The translations under genes were made by a program, and so were the position numbers. The notes under the pieces are model-generated. The model was not told the DNA's origin. It did not search any database and saw only the letters and a program-made list of their open reading frames with translations. From Chryseobacterium sp. JV274 (GTDB lineage: Bacteria > Bacteroidota > Bacteroidia > Flavobacteriales > Weeksellaceae), in NCBI RefSeq assembly GCF_903969135.1, contig NZ_LR824569.1, forward strand, positions 806,001 to 870,000: 64,000 bases of DNA, written 5' to 3'. Shown in pieces: positions 8,265 through 17,414 of the stretch (the stretch's first letter is position 1; each line of letters begins with the position of its first letter).

Positions 8265-9617
8265 TTATAAGTTTTGTAGTGTGTTTAGTTCACCCTTAGC
8301 TTTTATCAGCTTGATCTCGGCCTGTTTGTAATCCAGCAATGCATTAGAATAGTTCTGTTTTGCCTGTGTTAAAGCATTTTCAGAATCCAGCACCTCTGTA
8401 AGGGTTGCTAACCCATATTGATAATTTGACTGGGTATTTTTCTGAACTCTTTCTGCCAATCCTACATTATCTTTCATGCTTTCGATATTAATCAATGCAT
8501 TTTCCATATTGGTGATTGCATTTTTATAATCTAAACTTAAGCTCAACTGAGTGTTTTCAATATCAACATCAAGATCCTGAATATCTATTTCTGCCTGATT
8601 GATCTTCGCTTTTGTAGCTCCTCCTGTGAAAATAGGAATATTTACATTCAATCCAATTGCCGAATAATCACTCCAAAGAACGCCTTTACTAAGACCATTT
8701 GTCAACGGGAATTTTGCTCCGTTTGCTCCCCATCCATAGTTCGCAGTAAGATTTACTGATGGATAAAGATAAGCTTCGGTTGCTTTTTTATTGAAAACCA
8801 AAAGTTCCCTGTTTTTATTTAAAACTTTGATCTCTGTACGATCATTAAGATTTACGTTGCTTGCAATCAGCTCAGGCTTTGGTTCGATCTCTTTTTCTTC
8901 AAGCTCAATGTCTGTAGAAATCGGGATTCCCATATAAAACTTCAGAGCATTTTTTGAAAGTTCAACAGAGTTGATTAAAGTCTGCTTATTGGAACCAATA
9001 TTCGTAAGCTGAACATTTGTCCTGTCTAAATCGATTGATTTTGCCAAACCATTATCAACCAAGCTTTTAATAACATTTCTTACTTTTTCAGTGTTAGCAT
9101 AGCTGGCGGTTACCGTTTTAAGATTTTCCTCCTGTACAAACACCTGATAATAAGCTGTTGCTACATTTTCAATAATCTGTTCATTGGTCAATTGAGCATT
9201 CAGTACATAAAACTCTCTTGTTGATTTTGCAGCTTTAAGTCCTGTAAATACTCTTTGATCAAAAATTGCCTGCTGAAGTTGTACAGAAGCTGTAGAACCC
9301 CAAGGCTGCCCAAACTGCGCTCTGATTTTCTCTCCTCCAAATTCCAGCAAAGACTCCTGAATAATCGGGTTATAAGTTAAACCCGCCGTTGCACTGACCT
9401 GTGGAAGAGCACCGGCTCTGGCCTCATCAATCTTGTATTCGGCTTTTTTTATCTGTAAAGCAGCTTTTTTGGCTTCTGCCTTATTCTGAAGTGCCTGTTT
9501 TATAGCTTCCTGCAGGGAAACCTGCTGCTGGGCAGACATCAATGTAGAGCCGAAAATCATAAATGCTGAAGCTATCCCAATTTTTAGCTTTGTAGCAGTT
9601 ATACGTTTTCTATTCAT
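8265..9617 (-). CDS. TolC-family outer-membrane efflux protein
   Basis: This 450-residue protein forms the outer-membrane duct. A signal peptide ends near SAQQQ (residue 30). The mature chain shows the internal duplication of the OEP family: long helical stretches (SLQEAIKQALQNKAEAKKAALQIKKAEYKIDEA and the related SLDYKNAITNMENALINIESM region) separated by two beta segments that build the barrel (SATAGLTYNP; SVNLTANYGWG). It precedes the adaptor gene by nine bases and lies 89 bases after the TetR gene, so all four may share the TetR promoter. No separate strong -33/-7 pair was found in the 89-base gap. Confidence 0.94.
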   Translation of the reverse strand: MNRKRITATKLKIGIASAFMIFGSTLMSAQQQVSLQEAIKQALQNKAEAKKAALQIKKAEYKIDEARAGALPQVSATAGLTYNPIIQESLLEFGGEKIRAQFGQPWGSTASVQLQQAIFDQRVFTGLKAAKSTREFYVLNAQLTNEQIIENVATAYYQVFVQEENLKTVTASYANTEKVRNVIKSLVDNGLAKSIDLDRTNVQLTNIGSNKQTLINSVELSKNALKFYMGIPISTDIELEEKEIEPKPELIASNVNLNDRTEIKVLNKNRELLVFNKKATEAYLYPSVNLTANYGWGANGAKFPLTNGLSKGVLWSDYSAIGLNVNIPIFTGGATKAKINQAEIDIQDLDVDIENTQLSLSLDYKNAITNMENALINIESMKDNVGLAERVQKNTQSNYQYGLATLTEVLDSENALTQAKQNYSNALLDYKQAEIKLIKAKGELNTLQNL

Positions 9618-9706
9618 AATTTTATACTTCGTTTATTTTTTATTTAATTTTCAGTCATTATTTATTTCTAAATGACGAATCATTTTCAGAAATACTTTAG
9701 TTTTTT

Positions 9707-10300
9707 TTAGTTTTTGAACAACATATTGATAATAATCTCTTTTCGTTCAGAAATAATCTTATCATATTCTTCATCATTAATTAATAAATTTTCCATAAAT
9801 AATGGTCTTATGGCACTTGGGAATACTAATAGAGCTACCATATTAAGAATAAACTGAACAGGTGCCATTTTTTCTATATTTCCCAATTCCATTTCTTTTT
9901 CGATATCCTTATACATATCATTCAGGATATCTTCTTCAATTTCTCTTTGATGGCAGGTCCCTTTATTGATCTGTGATACGATATACGTTTCCAGATACGG
10001 ATACTGAAGACTTGTAGAAAGGCTGCTTTCTATGAATTGGCTGATCTTTTCTTTAAAAGGCAGATCAGAATTTTGAATGATCTTCGATTTTTCCTGTTCT
10101 ACTCGTTGCGCTTCATCAAAGATGATCTGAATCAGCTTATCTCTTGAACGGAAATAGTAATTAATAAGGGTCCTGTTCACTCCTGCTTCATCTGCAATCT
10201 CCTGCGTAGTAGCATCAAATTTTCCTTTCACAAAGAACAAATTCTTCGCTGTCTCCTTGATCAATTCCTGTGTTTGGTCTTTTTTTGCTTGATTTGACAT
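9707..10300 (-). CDS. TetR/AcrR-family repressor of the efflux operon
   Basis: This 197-residue regulator has the TetR helix-turn-helix at residues 25-55 (TTQEIADEAGVNRTLINYYFRSRDKL). A variable ligand-binding helical core follows. It heads the efflux operon, and two copies of the palindrome TTGTT-A-AACAA flank its promoter, at the start site and just upstream of the -33 box. It therefore very probably represses itself and the downstream pump genes and releases DNA when a pump substrate binds. The inducer is not predictable. A cysteine in KGTCHQREIEED could be redox-active, but there is no evidence for it. Confidence 0.93.
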   Translation of the reverse strand: MSNQAKKDQTQELIKETAKNLFFVKGKFDATTQEIADEAGVNRTLINYYFRSRDKLIQIIFDEAQRVEQEKSKIIQNSDLPFKEKISQFIESSLSTSLQYPYLETYIVSQINKGTCHQREIEEDILNDMYKDIEKEMELGNIEKMAPVQFILNMVALLVFPSAIRPLFMENLLINDEEYDKIISERKEIIINMLFKN

Positions 10301-10301
10301 T

Positions 10302-10314
10302 TTTGTTAAACAAA
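10302..10314. promoter_or_regulatory. TetR operator, proximal copy
   Basis: TTTGTTAAACAAA is a perfect palindrome with six-base arms around a central A. It starts two bases before the TetR start codon and covers the predicted transcription start. A matching copy is centred exactly 50 bases away at 10358. Confidence 0.7.
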
Positions 10315-10320
10315 TTTGTG

Positions 10321-10351
10321 CAAATTTATACTAAATTTTATTTTTGACAAA
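10321..10351 (-). promoter_or_regulatory. promoter of the TetR-efflux operon
   Basis: Read on the minus strand, TTTG (10348-10351) is followed after exactly 19 bases by TAAATTTG (10321-10328). This is a complete match to the Bacteroidota housekeeping promoter. The two operator palindromes lie on either side of it. Confidence 0.8.
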
Positions 10352-10364
10352 ATTGTTAAACAAA
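10352..10364. promoter_or_regulatory. TetR operator, distal copy
   Basis: ATTGTTAAACAAA shares the 11-base core TTGTTAAACAA with the proximal copy and abuts the -33 box. Occupation of either copy would block RNA polymerase. Confidence 0.65.
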
Positions 10365-10451
10365 AAAATTAAACATAATTGTTATGACATCCATCATGTT
10401 TCTGACCTGAAGTTTGCTATTACTTAATATATAATGAGAAAGCTATTTTTA

Positions 10452-10459
10452 TATCTTTG
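10452..10459 (+). promoter_or_regulatory. -7 box for the large T9SS protein
   Basis: TATCTTTG is a perfect TAnnTTTG match 20 bases before the start codon. No TTTG lies at the expected -33 distance. Confidence 0.5.
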
Positions 10460-10479
10460 CCGCAAAAATTAATAACCTG

Positions 10480-13400
10480 ATGAAGAAAATTCTTTCGCTG
10501 TTCATGGTTTTGAACACGGTACTTCTATTTTCACAGAAAAATATTTCTGAAGAAAACTCCTATTATTTTTATGAAAACAAAGGTCAGATTATTGATCAAG
10601 ACGGAAAAGAAAATAAAAATGTAAAATATCTTTTCCATTCTAATGGTCTGAATGTACAGCTGCGTTCTAATGGATTTTCTTATGATGTATATCAGGTAGA
10701 AAAAATAAGTACACCAGATAATCCTAAACCCCCAAAATATTATAATCAAAAAGAGGAAAAGGTTAAATACAAATATCATAGAATAGATATAGACTTGGTT
10801 AACTCTAATATCAATTCTGAAATAATTCCCGAAGAAAAGTCTCCTGATTATGATAACTTTTATAATATTCCTGGAAAGCCGGCCGGGATCTTAAATGTGT
10901 ATCGTTTTAAAAAGATTACTTATAAGAATATCTACAATAATATTGATCTTATTTTCTTTAAACCAAAAGATACTCTGAAACCTGTTGAATATAACTTTAT
11001 TGTAAGACCCGGCGGAAAAATTTCAGATATCAAAATGAAATTCAACGGAGCAGAGACATCATTAAAAAATAAAAAAATTGTGATGAAACTTCGTTTTGGA
11101 GATATGTATGAAAATATTCCTCTTTCCTGGATTACAGATGGAAAATCTAAGCATGAAACCACTATCAATTATAAACATATTGATGAAAACACTTATGGTT
11201 TTGCCGGGACACAGGATTCATTCACCAAAACTTTAATTATTGATCCTGTACCTACCCCCTTATGGATTAAAAATCACCCAAACTGGGTATGGCAATCCAA
11301 TACATATTATAGAGTATTGGCCAATTCCAATCAGGAAGTTTATACTGGATTTACTACTATTGCAAGATATAATATTGCTACCAGTACTTATACAATAATG
11401 GACTCTAACTCTCAGAACTATGGTTATATCTGTAAATTTGATCCGGCAGGAAATAAAATATGGGGTGTGTTTTTAGGAAATCATCAATTCAATTATGGAG
11501 GGGATGAAACCAATCTTCTGAAGGATATTACCATTAATAATAACAATGAAATATATGCTATTGGCCAGGCAAGAGATTCTCAAGGAGGTACAAACAATAT
11601 AACAACTCTCGGTGCCCATAAAGAACATACAAATTACCAGGGGCAATGGATGGGATATGACATTGATTCTTTCATCATGAAATTTAATGATAATGGTATA
11701 AGAATATGGGGAACCTATTTCGGAGGAGATCAATTTGACACAGCAAATTCTATTGTACTAGATTCAAACCAGAACTTAATTATCGGAGGACTTTCCACCG
11801 GAAACAATGGGATTGTAACAGCTAATGGAAATATTCAAAATAATCCTAATATTTATAATGGGGTTTCTTTTATTGCAAAGTTTTCTCCGAATGGTCAACA
11901 AATGTATGGCTCCTATTTTTTTTTAAAAGAGTCGGGAATTAAAAAAATTGACAGAGACAGTAATAATAATATCTATTTAGCCGGCGATGTTTACCAGGGG
12001 TATAATATTACCGGAAATGGAACAGCAGGTACTCATCAGCAAACTTTGATTGGAGAAGGCAATACATTTCTAGCCAAGCTAGACAATAATTTTCAATTTT
12101 TGTGGGGAACTTATTATGGCGGTAGAAACGCGTATGGTATTCAGCACAATTATAATGAAGGGAGAACAATAGTAAGAGATTTAAAAGTTGACAAAGATAA
12201 CAATGTAGTTTTATTAGGAAATACGGATGCTAATGAAAGAATATCAACTTCAGGAACACATCAGCCAATACGCACATCTAATCTTGGTGATGATATCTTT
12301 TTAACAAAATTCAATCCTGCAGGAAATCAAATTTGGGGAACTTATTTCGGAGCAACAACAAGCAATGCTGTAAATGATGATCAGGCCTTCGGACTTTCCG
12401 TAGATGACAATAATAGTCTTATATTTTCAGGGCAGACATCAAACGCAGTTCAGATAGCAACTCCAAATGGGTATATGCCTGACAATAATAATGGTTATCG
12501 TTCAGGTTTTTTTACTAAATTTAATCCGGCAGGTAATCAGGTTTGGGGAACTTATTTTTATTCATCCGTTCATTCCATCTATGCAAAAAGTAATAATATA
12601 TATACTTTAGGAGGAGCCCAGGTTAATAATAATTTCGCTAAATTTTATGATTGTGCTGCAGGAATATCTGTCACATCAAACTCTCCTGTTTGTATCAATT
12701 CAACTGTTCAGCTTAACGCTACAGGAGGAACAACCTATCACTGGACTGGACCTAATGGCTTTACATCAAACCAGCAGAATCCAACAATACCTAATGCAAC
12801 AACAGCTCATTCCGGTACATATACCTGCCACGTTTCGGGGTCGGGAGGCTGTGATGGAACTTTTACTGTAAACGTCGTTGTGGGTGACAATATGGCTCCG
12901 GTTCCGAACATTGCTTCTCTAGCAGACATTACAGGAGACTGCCATACAATAGTTACCACCATTCCTACTGCTACAGATAACTGTGCGGGAACTATAACTG
13001 CAACAACCACAGATCCTTTATTTTATTCAATCCCTGGAAACTATATTATCCATTGGATTTATAACGATGGAAATGGAAATACAGCTACCCAAAATCAGAA
13101 TGTGATTGTAACATCTCCCTCTCTTCCAACTGCTGCAAATGTCCAGCAAACTTTCTGCGCTATCAATAATTCTAAAATCTCTGACATTCAGATCACAGGC
13201 CAGAACATCAAGTGGTACGATGCTGCAGGAAATGTTCTGTCATCAACAACTGCTCTTACCAACGGACAGACCTATTATGCTTCTCAAACCATTAATGGCT
13301 GTGAAAGTAATAAAATGGCTATTCAGGTAACGGTAAATACCACTCCTAAACCGATTGCAAATATTAATCAGGATTTCTGTGCTTCGGCAAATCCTACGCT

Positions 13401-14505
13401 GGAAAAGCTGGTTGTATCAGGAACAGCTCTTAAATTCTATAATGCGGCAGGAAATGTGATTCCGATGACAACTCCTCTGGTAAGCGGACAAATCTATTAT
13501 GTAACCCAGACTTTAAATAACTGTGAATCTGAAAAACTGGCAATTACTGTAACGCTGTCCACAGATAATGTACCTGCAAAAGATATTACACAAGTACAAT
13601 GTAATTCTACAACGTCAAATTCTATGATGGTTAATCTTCACTCCTATGAAGCAAGTATTATTAATAACCCCGCCAGTTATATTTTCACGTATACAGATAC
13701 GGCGGGAAATCCTATTTCCAATCCTTCCGCTTATACTTTAAATGTAGGAACAACACTTATTCACGTAAAAGTAGCTACTCCTGACGGATGTTTTAAAACA
13801 ATAAGATTAAGCCTTACTTTAAATCCTAAGCCTTTTGTTCAGCTTCCTGATAAACTTGATTTTTGTGAAGGCAAATCGGTTGTTTTGGATGCAGGACCAG
13901 GATTTAAGTCTTATGAATGGAATACCGGAGCAACTACTCAAACCATTACAGTATCTACCCCAGGAACGTACACCGTGAAAGTAACCAATATTTTCGGATG
14001 CGAAAGTACAAGCTCCACTCAGGTGAGTTATTCTGTTTTAGCCCATATTGTTTCTGTAAATATTACCAATAATACAGCGACAGTTATTCTTTCTCAGAGC
14101 GGAAACTATGAATTTTCCTTAGATAATTTCACATGGCAGAATTCTAATATTTTCACCAATTTAAATATGGGAGAATATACTGCTTATGTGAGAACAAAAT
14201 CCGGATGTATTATCGGGCAGAAGAACTTCTCTATATTCAATATTCCGAATGCAATCAGTCCAAACGGAGATGGGATCAATGATACATGGAGAATCGCAGG
14301 ATTGGAAAACTATCCGGGAACAGAAATTTATTTATATGATAGAAAAGGAGCGATAATCTATAAGGAGCTTATTAAAAAGAAACCTTTCCAATGGGATGGA
14401 AAATATGAATCACACCCTATTTCTACCGGAAATTATTGGTACACTATAAAAGTTTCTGACGGAAGAGTCTACAGCGGATGGCTTCTGATCAAGAACAGAG
14501 AGTAA
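10480..14505 (+). CDS. T9SS type-B secreted multidomain surface protein
   Basis: This 1341-residue exported protein has a signal peptide at residues 1-18. An N-terminal DUF7948-like domain (about 22-250; YYFYENKGQI, YNFIVRPGG) is followed by SBBP-like beta-propeller repeats (about 260-725) with recurring WGTYFGG, FNPAGNQ and DNNNN-type calcium-like turns. A PKD/Ig-like domain follows (about 727-803), then an HYR-like domain (806-885), then three or four Ig-like repeats. The last 85 residues (from about 1257) are the gliding-motility type-B sorting domain: SPNGDGINDTWRI ... EIYLYDRKG ... FQWDGKY ... GNYWYTIKVSDGR. It is therefore secreted by T9SS and attached to, or released from, the surface. 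The role may be adhesion; the ligand is unknown. Confidence 0.92.
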   Translation: MKKILSLFMVLNTVLLFSQKNISEENSYYFYENKGQIIDQDGKENKNVKYLFHSNGLNVQLRSNGFSYDVYQVEKISTPDNPKPPKYYNQKEEKVKYKYHRIDIDLVNSNINSEIIPEEKSPDYDNFYNIPGKPAGILNVYRFKKITYKNIYNNIDLIFFKPKDTLKPVEYNFIVRPGGKISDIKMKFNGAETSLKNKKIVMKLRFGDMYENIPLSWITDGKSKHETTINYKHIDENTYGFAGTQDSFTKTLIIDPVPTPLWIKNHPNWVWQSNTYYRVLANSNQEVYTGFTTIARYNIATSTYTIMDSNSQNYGYICKFDPAGNKIWGVFLGNHQFNYGGDETNLLKDITINNNNEIYAIGQARDSQGGTNNITTLGAHKEHTNYQGQWMGYDIDSFIMKFNDNGIRIWGTYFGGDQFDTANSIVLDSNQNLIIGGLSTGNNGIVTANGNIQNNPNIYNGVSFIAKFSPNGQQMYGSYFFLKESGIKKIDRDSNNNIYLAGDVYQGYNITGNGTAGTHQQTLIGEGNTFLAKLDNNFQFLWGTYYGGRNAYGIQHNYNEGRTIVRDLKVDKDNNVVLLGNTDANERISTSGTHQPIRTSNLGDDIFLTKFNPAGNQIWGTYFGATTSNAVNDDQAFGLSVDDNNSLIFSGQTSNAVQIATPNGYMPDNNNGYRSGFFTKFNPAGNQVWGTYFYSSVHSIYAKSNNIYTLGGAQVNNNFAKFYDCAAGISVTSNSPVCINSTVQLNATGGTTYHWTGPNGFTSNQQNPTIPNATTAHSGTYTCHVSGSGGCDGTFTVNVVVGDNMAPVPNIASLADITGDCHTIVTTIPTATDNCAGTITATTTDPLFYSIPGNYIIHWIYNDGNGNTATQNQNVIVTSPSLPTAANVQQTFCAINNSKISDIQITGQNIKWYDAAGNVLSSTTALTNGQTYYASQTINGCESNKMAIQVTVNTTPKPIANINQDFCASANPTLEKLVVSGTALKFYNAAGNVIPMTTPLVSGQIYYVTQTLNNCESEKLAITVTLSTDNVPAKDITQVQCNSTTSNSMMVNLHSYEASIINNPASYIFTYTDTAGNPISNPSAYTLNVGTTLIHVKVATPDGCFKTIRLSLTLNPKPFVQLPDKLDFCEGKSVVLDAGPGFKSYEWNTGATTQTITVSTPGTYTVKVTNIFGCESTSSTQVSYSVLAHIVSVNITNNTATVILSQSGNYEFSLDNFTWQNSNIFTNLNMGEYTAYVRTKSGCIIGQKNFSIFNIPNAISPNGDGINDTWRIAGLENYPGTEIYLYDRKGAIIYKELIKKKPFQWDGKYESHPISTGNYWYTIKVSDGRVYSGWLLIKNRE

Positions 14506-14506
14506 C

Positions 14507-14540
14507 AAAAAAACGAGCAGAAATTTCTGCTCGTTTTTTT
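14507..14540. terminator. bidirectional terminator
   Basis: A perfect palindrome (CGAGCAGAAA/TTTCTGCTCG) is flanked by seven A residues and seven T residues, between two convergent genes. It serves both strands. Confidence 0.9.
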
Positions 14541-14543
14541 ATT

Positions 14544-15368
14544 TTATAATAATTTGATTTTGTCGTCCAGGATATCGATGATTTTATCTTTATAAAGTCC
14601 TCCGATCGCTTTTTTAAAGTTTTTCTTACTCATCTGAAATTCATTCTTGATCTCTTCAGGTGAGGATTTATCAGATACATACAGAAGTCCGTAATTTTCT
14701 TCCAGTCTGTTAATAATCTTCTGTTTGAACTCGTCAATATTTTCAAAACCGTCCGGCTGTAAGGAAATATCTATTTTCCCATCTTCACGAATCATTTTAA
14801 TATAGCCTTTTTCTTCTGACAGTGGATAAAGTTTTTTGAAAACATCAGAAGCGTATATCAAACCTATGTACTGCTTGTTGATAACCACGTTCCAGCCCAG
14901 TTCACTTTCGTTCATCATAAGCAGATCTACTTTGTCTCCTTTCTGAAATGGCAGATCATCATACTGTGGGTTTCTCTTGAACTTTGTTGTCCCTGTAATC
15001 AGCTCCATATCTTCATCTACATAGATATAAACCAGATATCTTTTACCTTCTATAATTTTGGTTTTCTGCTGTTTGTAAGGGATAAATAAATCCTTAATGA
15101 TTCCCCAATCCATAAAAGCTCCGCTAGGAAGACTCTGTACACAGCTCATTACCGCAAATTCACCAACTTCAGCCAATGGAATTTCAGTAGTTGCCTTTAA
15201 TTTATCGTCATCCTGGTATACAAAAACTTCAACTTCATCACCTGTTTCTTTTTCATCCTGAATAAAGATTTTAGGCAGAAAAGCTTTTTCTCCGGATTCG
15301 TCCACGAGGATCCATCCTGAATTAATTTGTTCTGAAATTGTTAGAGTCTGAGTTTTTCCGAGTTGCAT
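14544..15368 (-). CDS. S1-like RNA-binding protein, CvfB/YitL family
   Basis: This 274-residue protein matches the CvfB family layout: three tandem S1-like OB folds followed by a winged-helix domain. The first covers about 5-60. The second lies around VGEFAVMSCVQSLPSGAFMDWG. The third spans FQKGDKVDLLMMNESELGWNVVINKQYIGLIYASD and KGYIKMIREDGKIDISLQP. The winged helix lies at about 215-274 (LLYVSDKSSPEEIKNEFQMSKKNFKKAIGGLYK). Family members bind RNA and affect regulator and virulence expression in staphylococci. The role in flavobacteria is untested. It is monocistronic, with a perfect -7 box and a shared bidirectional terminator. Confidence 0.88.
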   Translation of the reverse strand: MQLGKTQTLTISEQINSGWILVDESGEKAFLPKIFIQDEKETGDEVEVFVYQDDDKLKATTEIPLAEVGEFAVMSCVQSLPSGAFMDWGIIKDLFIPYKQQKTKIIEGKRYLVYIYVDEDMELITGTTKFKRNPQYDDLPFQKGDKVDLLMMNESELGWNVVINKQYIGLIYASDVFKKLYPLSEEKGYIKMIREDGKIDISLQPDGFENIDEFKQKIINRLEENYGLLYVSDKSSPEEIKNEFQMSKKNFKKAIGGLYKDKIIDILDDKIKLL

Positions 15369-15387
15369 TGATGATAAAATTAGCTTA

Positions 15388-15395
15388 CAAAGGTA
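15388..15395 (-). promoter_or_regulatory. -7 box for the S1-like protein gene
   Basis: Minus-strand TACCTTTG matches TAnnTTTG exactly, 20 bases upstream of the start codon. No good -33 box is seen. Confidence 0.5.
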
Positions 15396-15458
15396 CGGAA
15401 ATTTGAAGATGCCAACCTAGTCAATACCATTATAATCTTTGGATGATTCTTATTAACC

Positions 15459-15489
15459 TTTTATAAAGACCGTAAAACATGTACATTTG
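15459..15489 (+). promoter_or_regulatory. promoter of the 15505 gene
   Basis: TACATTTG at 15482-15489 is a perfect -7 box with TTTT (three of four) at the 19-base position 15459-15462. It fixes the start at the ATG at 15505, because the TTG at 15487 lies inside the promoter. Confidence 0.55.
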
Positions 15490-15504
15490 AATAAAAAACA
15501 AAAC

Positions 15505-15951
15505 ATGAAACAATATTTCATTCTGCCTTTGCTCTTTTCGGTTGTCTTTTCAAAAGCTCAGCTACTGGAGAAAACAGCGGTAAATATTTCTTACCGATAC
15601 ACCGGAAGAAATGTTCTGCAGGCAGGATTAGAATATAGATTTGGAGACAGCTATGATGGTTCTATTATTCTGGGACCGTCTCTGCTTTATACCCATGTTA
15701 ATAACACAGATAAATTTATTCCGGAGATGAATATCAACTTTCTACGTGCCGGATTGCTGTTTGGAATATCCGGCAATCCCTATTCGTTAGAACCAAGAAT
15801 AGGGATCTCATTATTTAATGCTATATTTCTGAATAGCGGATATGCTTTTCCTATTCACAGAGATAAATATTTTAAAGGAGTAACCTTTGGAATACAATTC
15901 AATATTGCTCCGAAACATTCTAAGTTTTACGATAATCTGAAAATAATGTAA
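15505..15951 (+). CDS. secreted beta-rich hypothetical protein
   Basis: This 148-residue protein has a signal peptide ending near VVFSKAQ (residue 19). The mature part alternates short amphipathic strands with turns (VNISYRYTGRNVLQAGLEYRFG; SIILGPSLLYTHV; NFLRAGLLFGISG; VTFGIQFNIAP) and contains no cysteine. This pattern resembles a small outer-membrane beta-barrel of about eight strands. No named family is recognised. It converges with the SDR gene at 15981 and appears monocistronic. Confidence 0.7.
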   Translation: MKQYFILPLLFSVVFSKAQLLEKTAVNISYRYTGRNVLQAGLEYRFGDSYDGSIILGPSLLYTHVNNTDKFIPEMNINFLRAGLLFGISGNPYSLEPRIGISLFNAIFLNSGYAFPIHRDKYFKGVTFGIQFNIAPKHSKFYDNLKIM

Positions 15952-15980
15952 AAGAGCAACTGAAGATATATTTTTATGGG

Positions 15981-16772
15981 TTATATTATCTTTAAAACTC
16001 CACTATCTGCTCTTAAGCTTGCTCCATTTACCGCAACAGAAAGAGGGCTGGAAAGGTAGACTGCCAGGCTTGCAATTTCTTCCGGATTAATAAATCTTTG
16101 TAAAAGAATATGTGGGTTGGCGGTCTGGATAATGATTTCTTTCATTTGATCCACAGTCAGATGTTGAGCTTCGGCTATTTGCTCCACAGTAGCAGCAACC
16201 CCATCGCTATAAGTAGGTCCACCTAAAATGGTATTAACTGTAACGGCACTTCCTTTTGTGAGTTTGGATAAACCATTACTTAATGCCGACATCGCAGCTT
16301 TTGTCATTCCGTAATGAATCATATTTTCAGGAACATTGACTCCTGATTCACTGCTGATAAAAATAATTCTGCCCGAGTTTTTTCGGATCATCCCTGGAAG
16401 CAGCTTTCTTGATAACCGCATCCCACTCATCACATTGATTTCAAAATAATGATACCAGTCTTCATCCTGCAATTCATAAAAATCATTGATTCCGAAAACG
16501 CCTACATTATTAATAAGAATATCAATATCCTCCAACTCCTCCAGTAGCTTGTTAAGATCTTCTTTTTTGACAAAATCTGCGGAAATTCCAGACACATCTG
16601 CATCTGGAAATTCCTCCTTGAGTTTTTTCTTCGCCCATTCCGTTTTCTCTTCACTTCTGCCATTGATAATTACGGACGCACCTTCTTCCAACAATTGTTT
16701 TGCTATTGAAAATCCTATTCCCTGTGTGGATCCGCTAATAAATGCTTTCTTTCCTTTTAGTTGTAAATTCAT
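15981..16772 (-). CDS. SDR-family oxidoreductase
   Basis: This 263-residue classical short-chain dehydrogenase/reductase has a Rossmann fold with the cofactor loop SGSTQGIG at residues 13-20. An Arg follows the second strand (INGRSEE), which favours NADP(H). It has ILINNVG in place of NNAG, and a catalytic Ser (FISSESG) with Tyr-x3-Lys in HYGMTK. The C-terminal FINPEEIASLAVYLSSPLSVAVNGASLRADSG is the common SDR ending, usually seen in 3-oxoacyl-ACP-reductase-like members. It sits 32 bases after a TetR gene, and the gap is almost filled by a copy of the TetR operator. This links it to detoxification or catabolism of a compound the TetR senses. The substrate is unknown. Confidence 0.92.
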   Translation of the reverse strand: MNLQLKGKKAFISGSTQGIGFSIAKQLLEEGASVIINGRSEEKTEWAKKKLKEEFPDADVSGISADFVKKEDLNKLLEELEDIDILINNVGVFGINDFYELQDEDWYHYFEINVMSGMRLSRKLLPGMIRKNSGRIIFISSESGVNVPENMIHYGMTKAAMSALSNGLSKLTKGSAVTVNTILGGPTYSDGVAATVEQIAEAQHLTVDQMKEIIIQTANPHILLQRFINPEEIASLAVYLSSPLSVAVNGASLRADSGVLKII

Positions 16773-16778
16773 TGTTTT

Positions 16779-16804
16779 ATTTTTGTAATGATCGTTAAAA
16801 AAAT
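16779..16804. promoter_or_regulatory. TetR operator, copy between tetR and SDR
   Basis: Arms ATTTTTGTA (16779-16787) and TAAAAAAAT (16796-16804) are separated by eight bases. They match the perfect operator at 17389-17414 in 17 of 18 arm positions. It fills nearly all of the tetR-SDR gap. Confidence 0.6.
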
Positions 16805-17386
16805 TTAATGCAATACCTGCAATTGCAATTCAATCTGGGTTTTCAAAATCCTCCTGTCCGGGTACATTCTACGAAGAGAATTAATACCACACCAAAACGT
16901 GATCAGGTACTTACCCAAAACCTCTGCCGGAAGTGTTGATTTCAGAGTTCCTTTATTTTGTTGTTGCTGAATAACCGAAGTATAGAGTTTTTCTGTTTCC
17001 TTTAGTATCTCGACAGCCTCTTCTTTCAAACTTTCCTCTACGAATGTCATTTCAACAAGTGTATTGGCAACAATACAGCCTTTCATATGCTCATTATAAT
17101 CAGCATTAGCGATATTTAAAAAGAAACTTTTAATAAGTCCAATCGGATCTTCGCTTTTATTCAATCTTTGCTTGAAGTTTTCAAAGTCTTCTCTTCGCTG
17201 CCCCAAGCTTTTTTTAAACAGTTCTTTTTTGCCTCCTTTGAAAGAGTTATATAAACTTCCAGCTCCTGCTCCAGTTGCGACAGTCAAATCACTGAGCGAA
17301 GTTGCAGTAAAACCTTTTTCCCAGAATAATTTCTGAGCTTTTAGAATCAATTCTTTATCCTGATGGATATTGGGTCTTCCTTTCAT
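16805..17386 (-). CDS. TetR/AcrR-family regulator
   Basis: This 193-residue regulator has the TetR helix-turn-helix at about 24-52 (FTATSLSDLTVATGAGAGSLYNSFKGGKKELF), close in style to AcuR/YxaF-like members that control a neighbouring reductase. The C-terminal helical domain includes a cysteine in HMKGCIVANTLVEM, a pattern frequent in this TetR subgroup. Its promoter overlaps a perfect 9+9 inverted repeat, and a second copy precedes the SDR gene, so it probably represses both itself and the SDR. The inducer is unknown. A GAGAG loop in the recognition region is slightly unusual, but the frame is intact. Confidence 0.92.
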   Translation of the reverse strand: MKGRPNIHQDKELILKAQKLFWEKGFTATSLSDLTVATGAGAGSLYNSFKGGKKELFKKSLGQRREDFENFKQRLNKSEDPIGLIKSFFLNIANADYNEHMKGCIVANTLVEMTFVEESLKEEAVEILKETEKLYTSVIQQQQNKGTLKSTLPAEVLGKYLITFWCGINSLRRMYPDRRILKTQIELQLQVLH

Positions 17387-17388
17387 TT

Positions 17389-17414
17389 ATTTTTGTAATG
17401 ATTGATACAAAAAT
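17389..17414. promoter_or_regulatory. TetR operator, copy at the tetR promoter
   Basis: ATTTTTGTA at 17389-17397 and its exact reverse complement TACAAAAAT at 17406-17414 surround an eight-base spacer. It lies two bases before the tetR start codon and overlaps a minus-strand -7 box, TATTTTTG (17408-17415). Occupation would block transcription. Confidence 0.75.
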
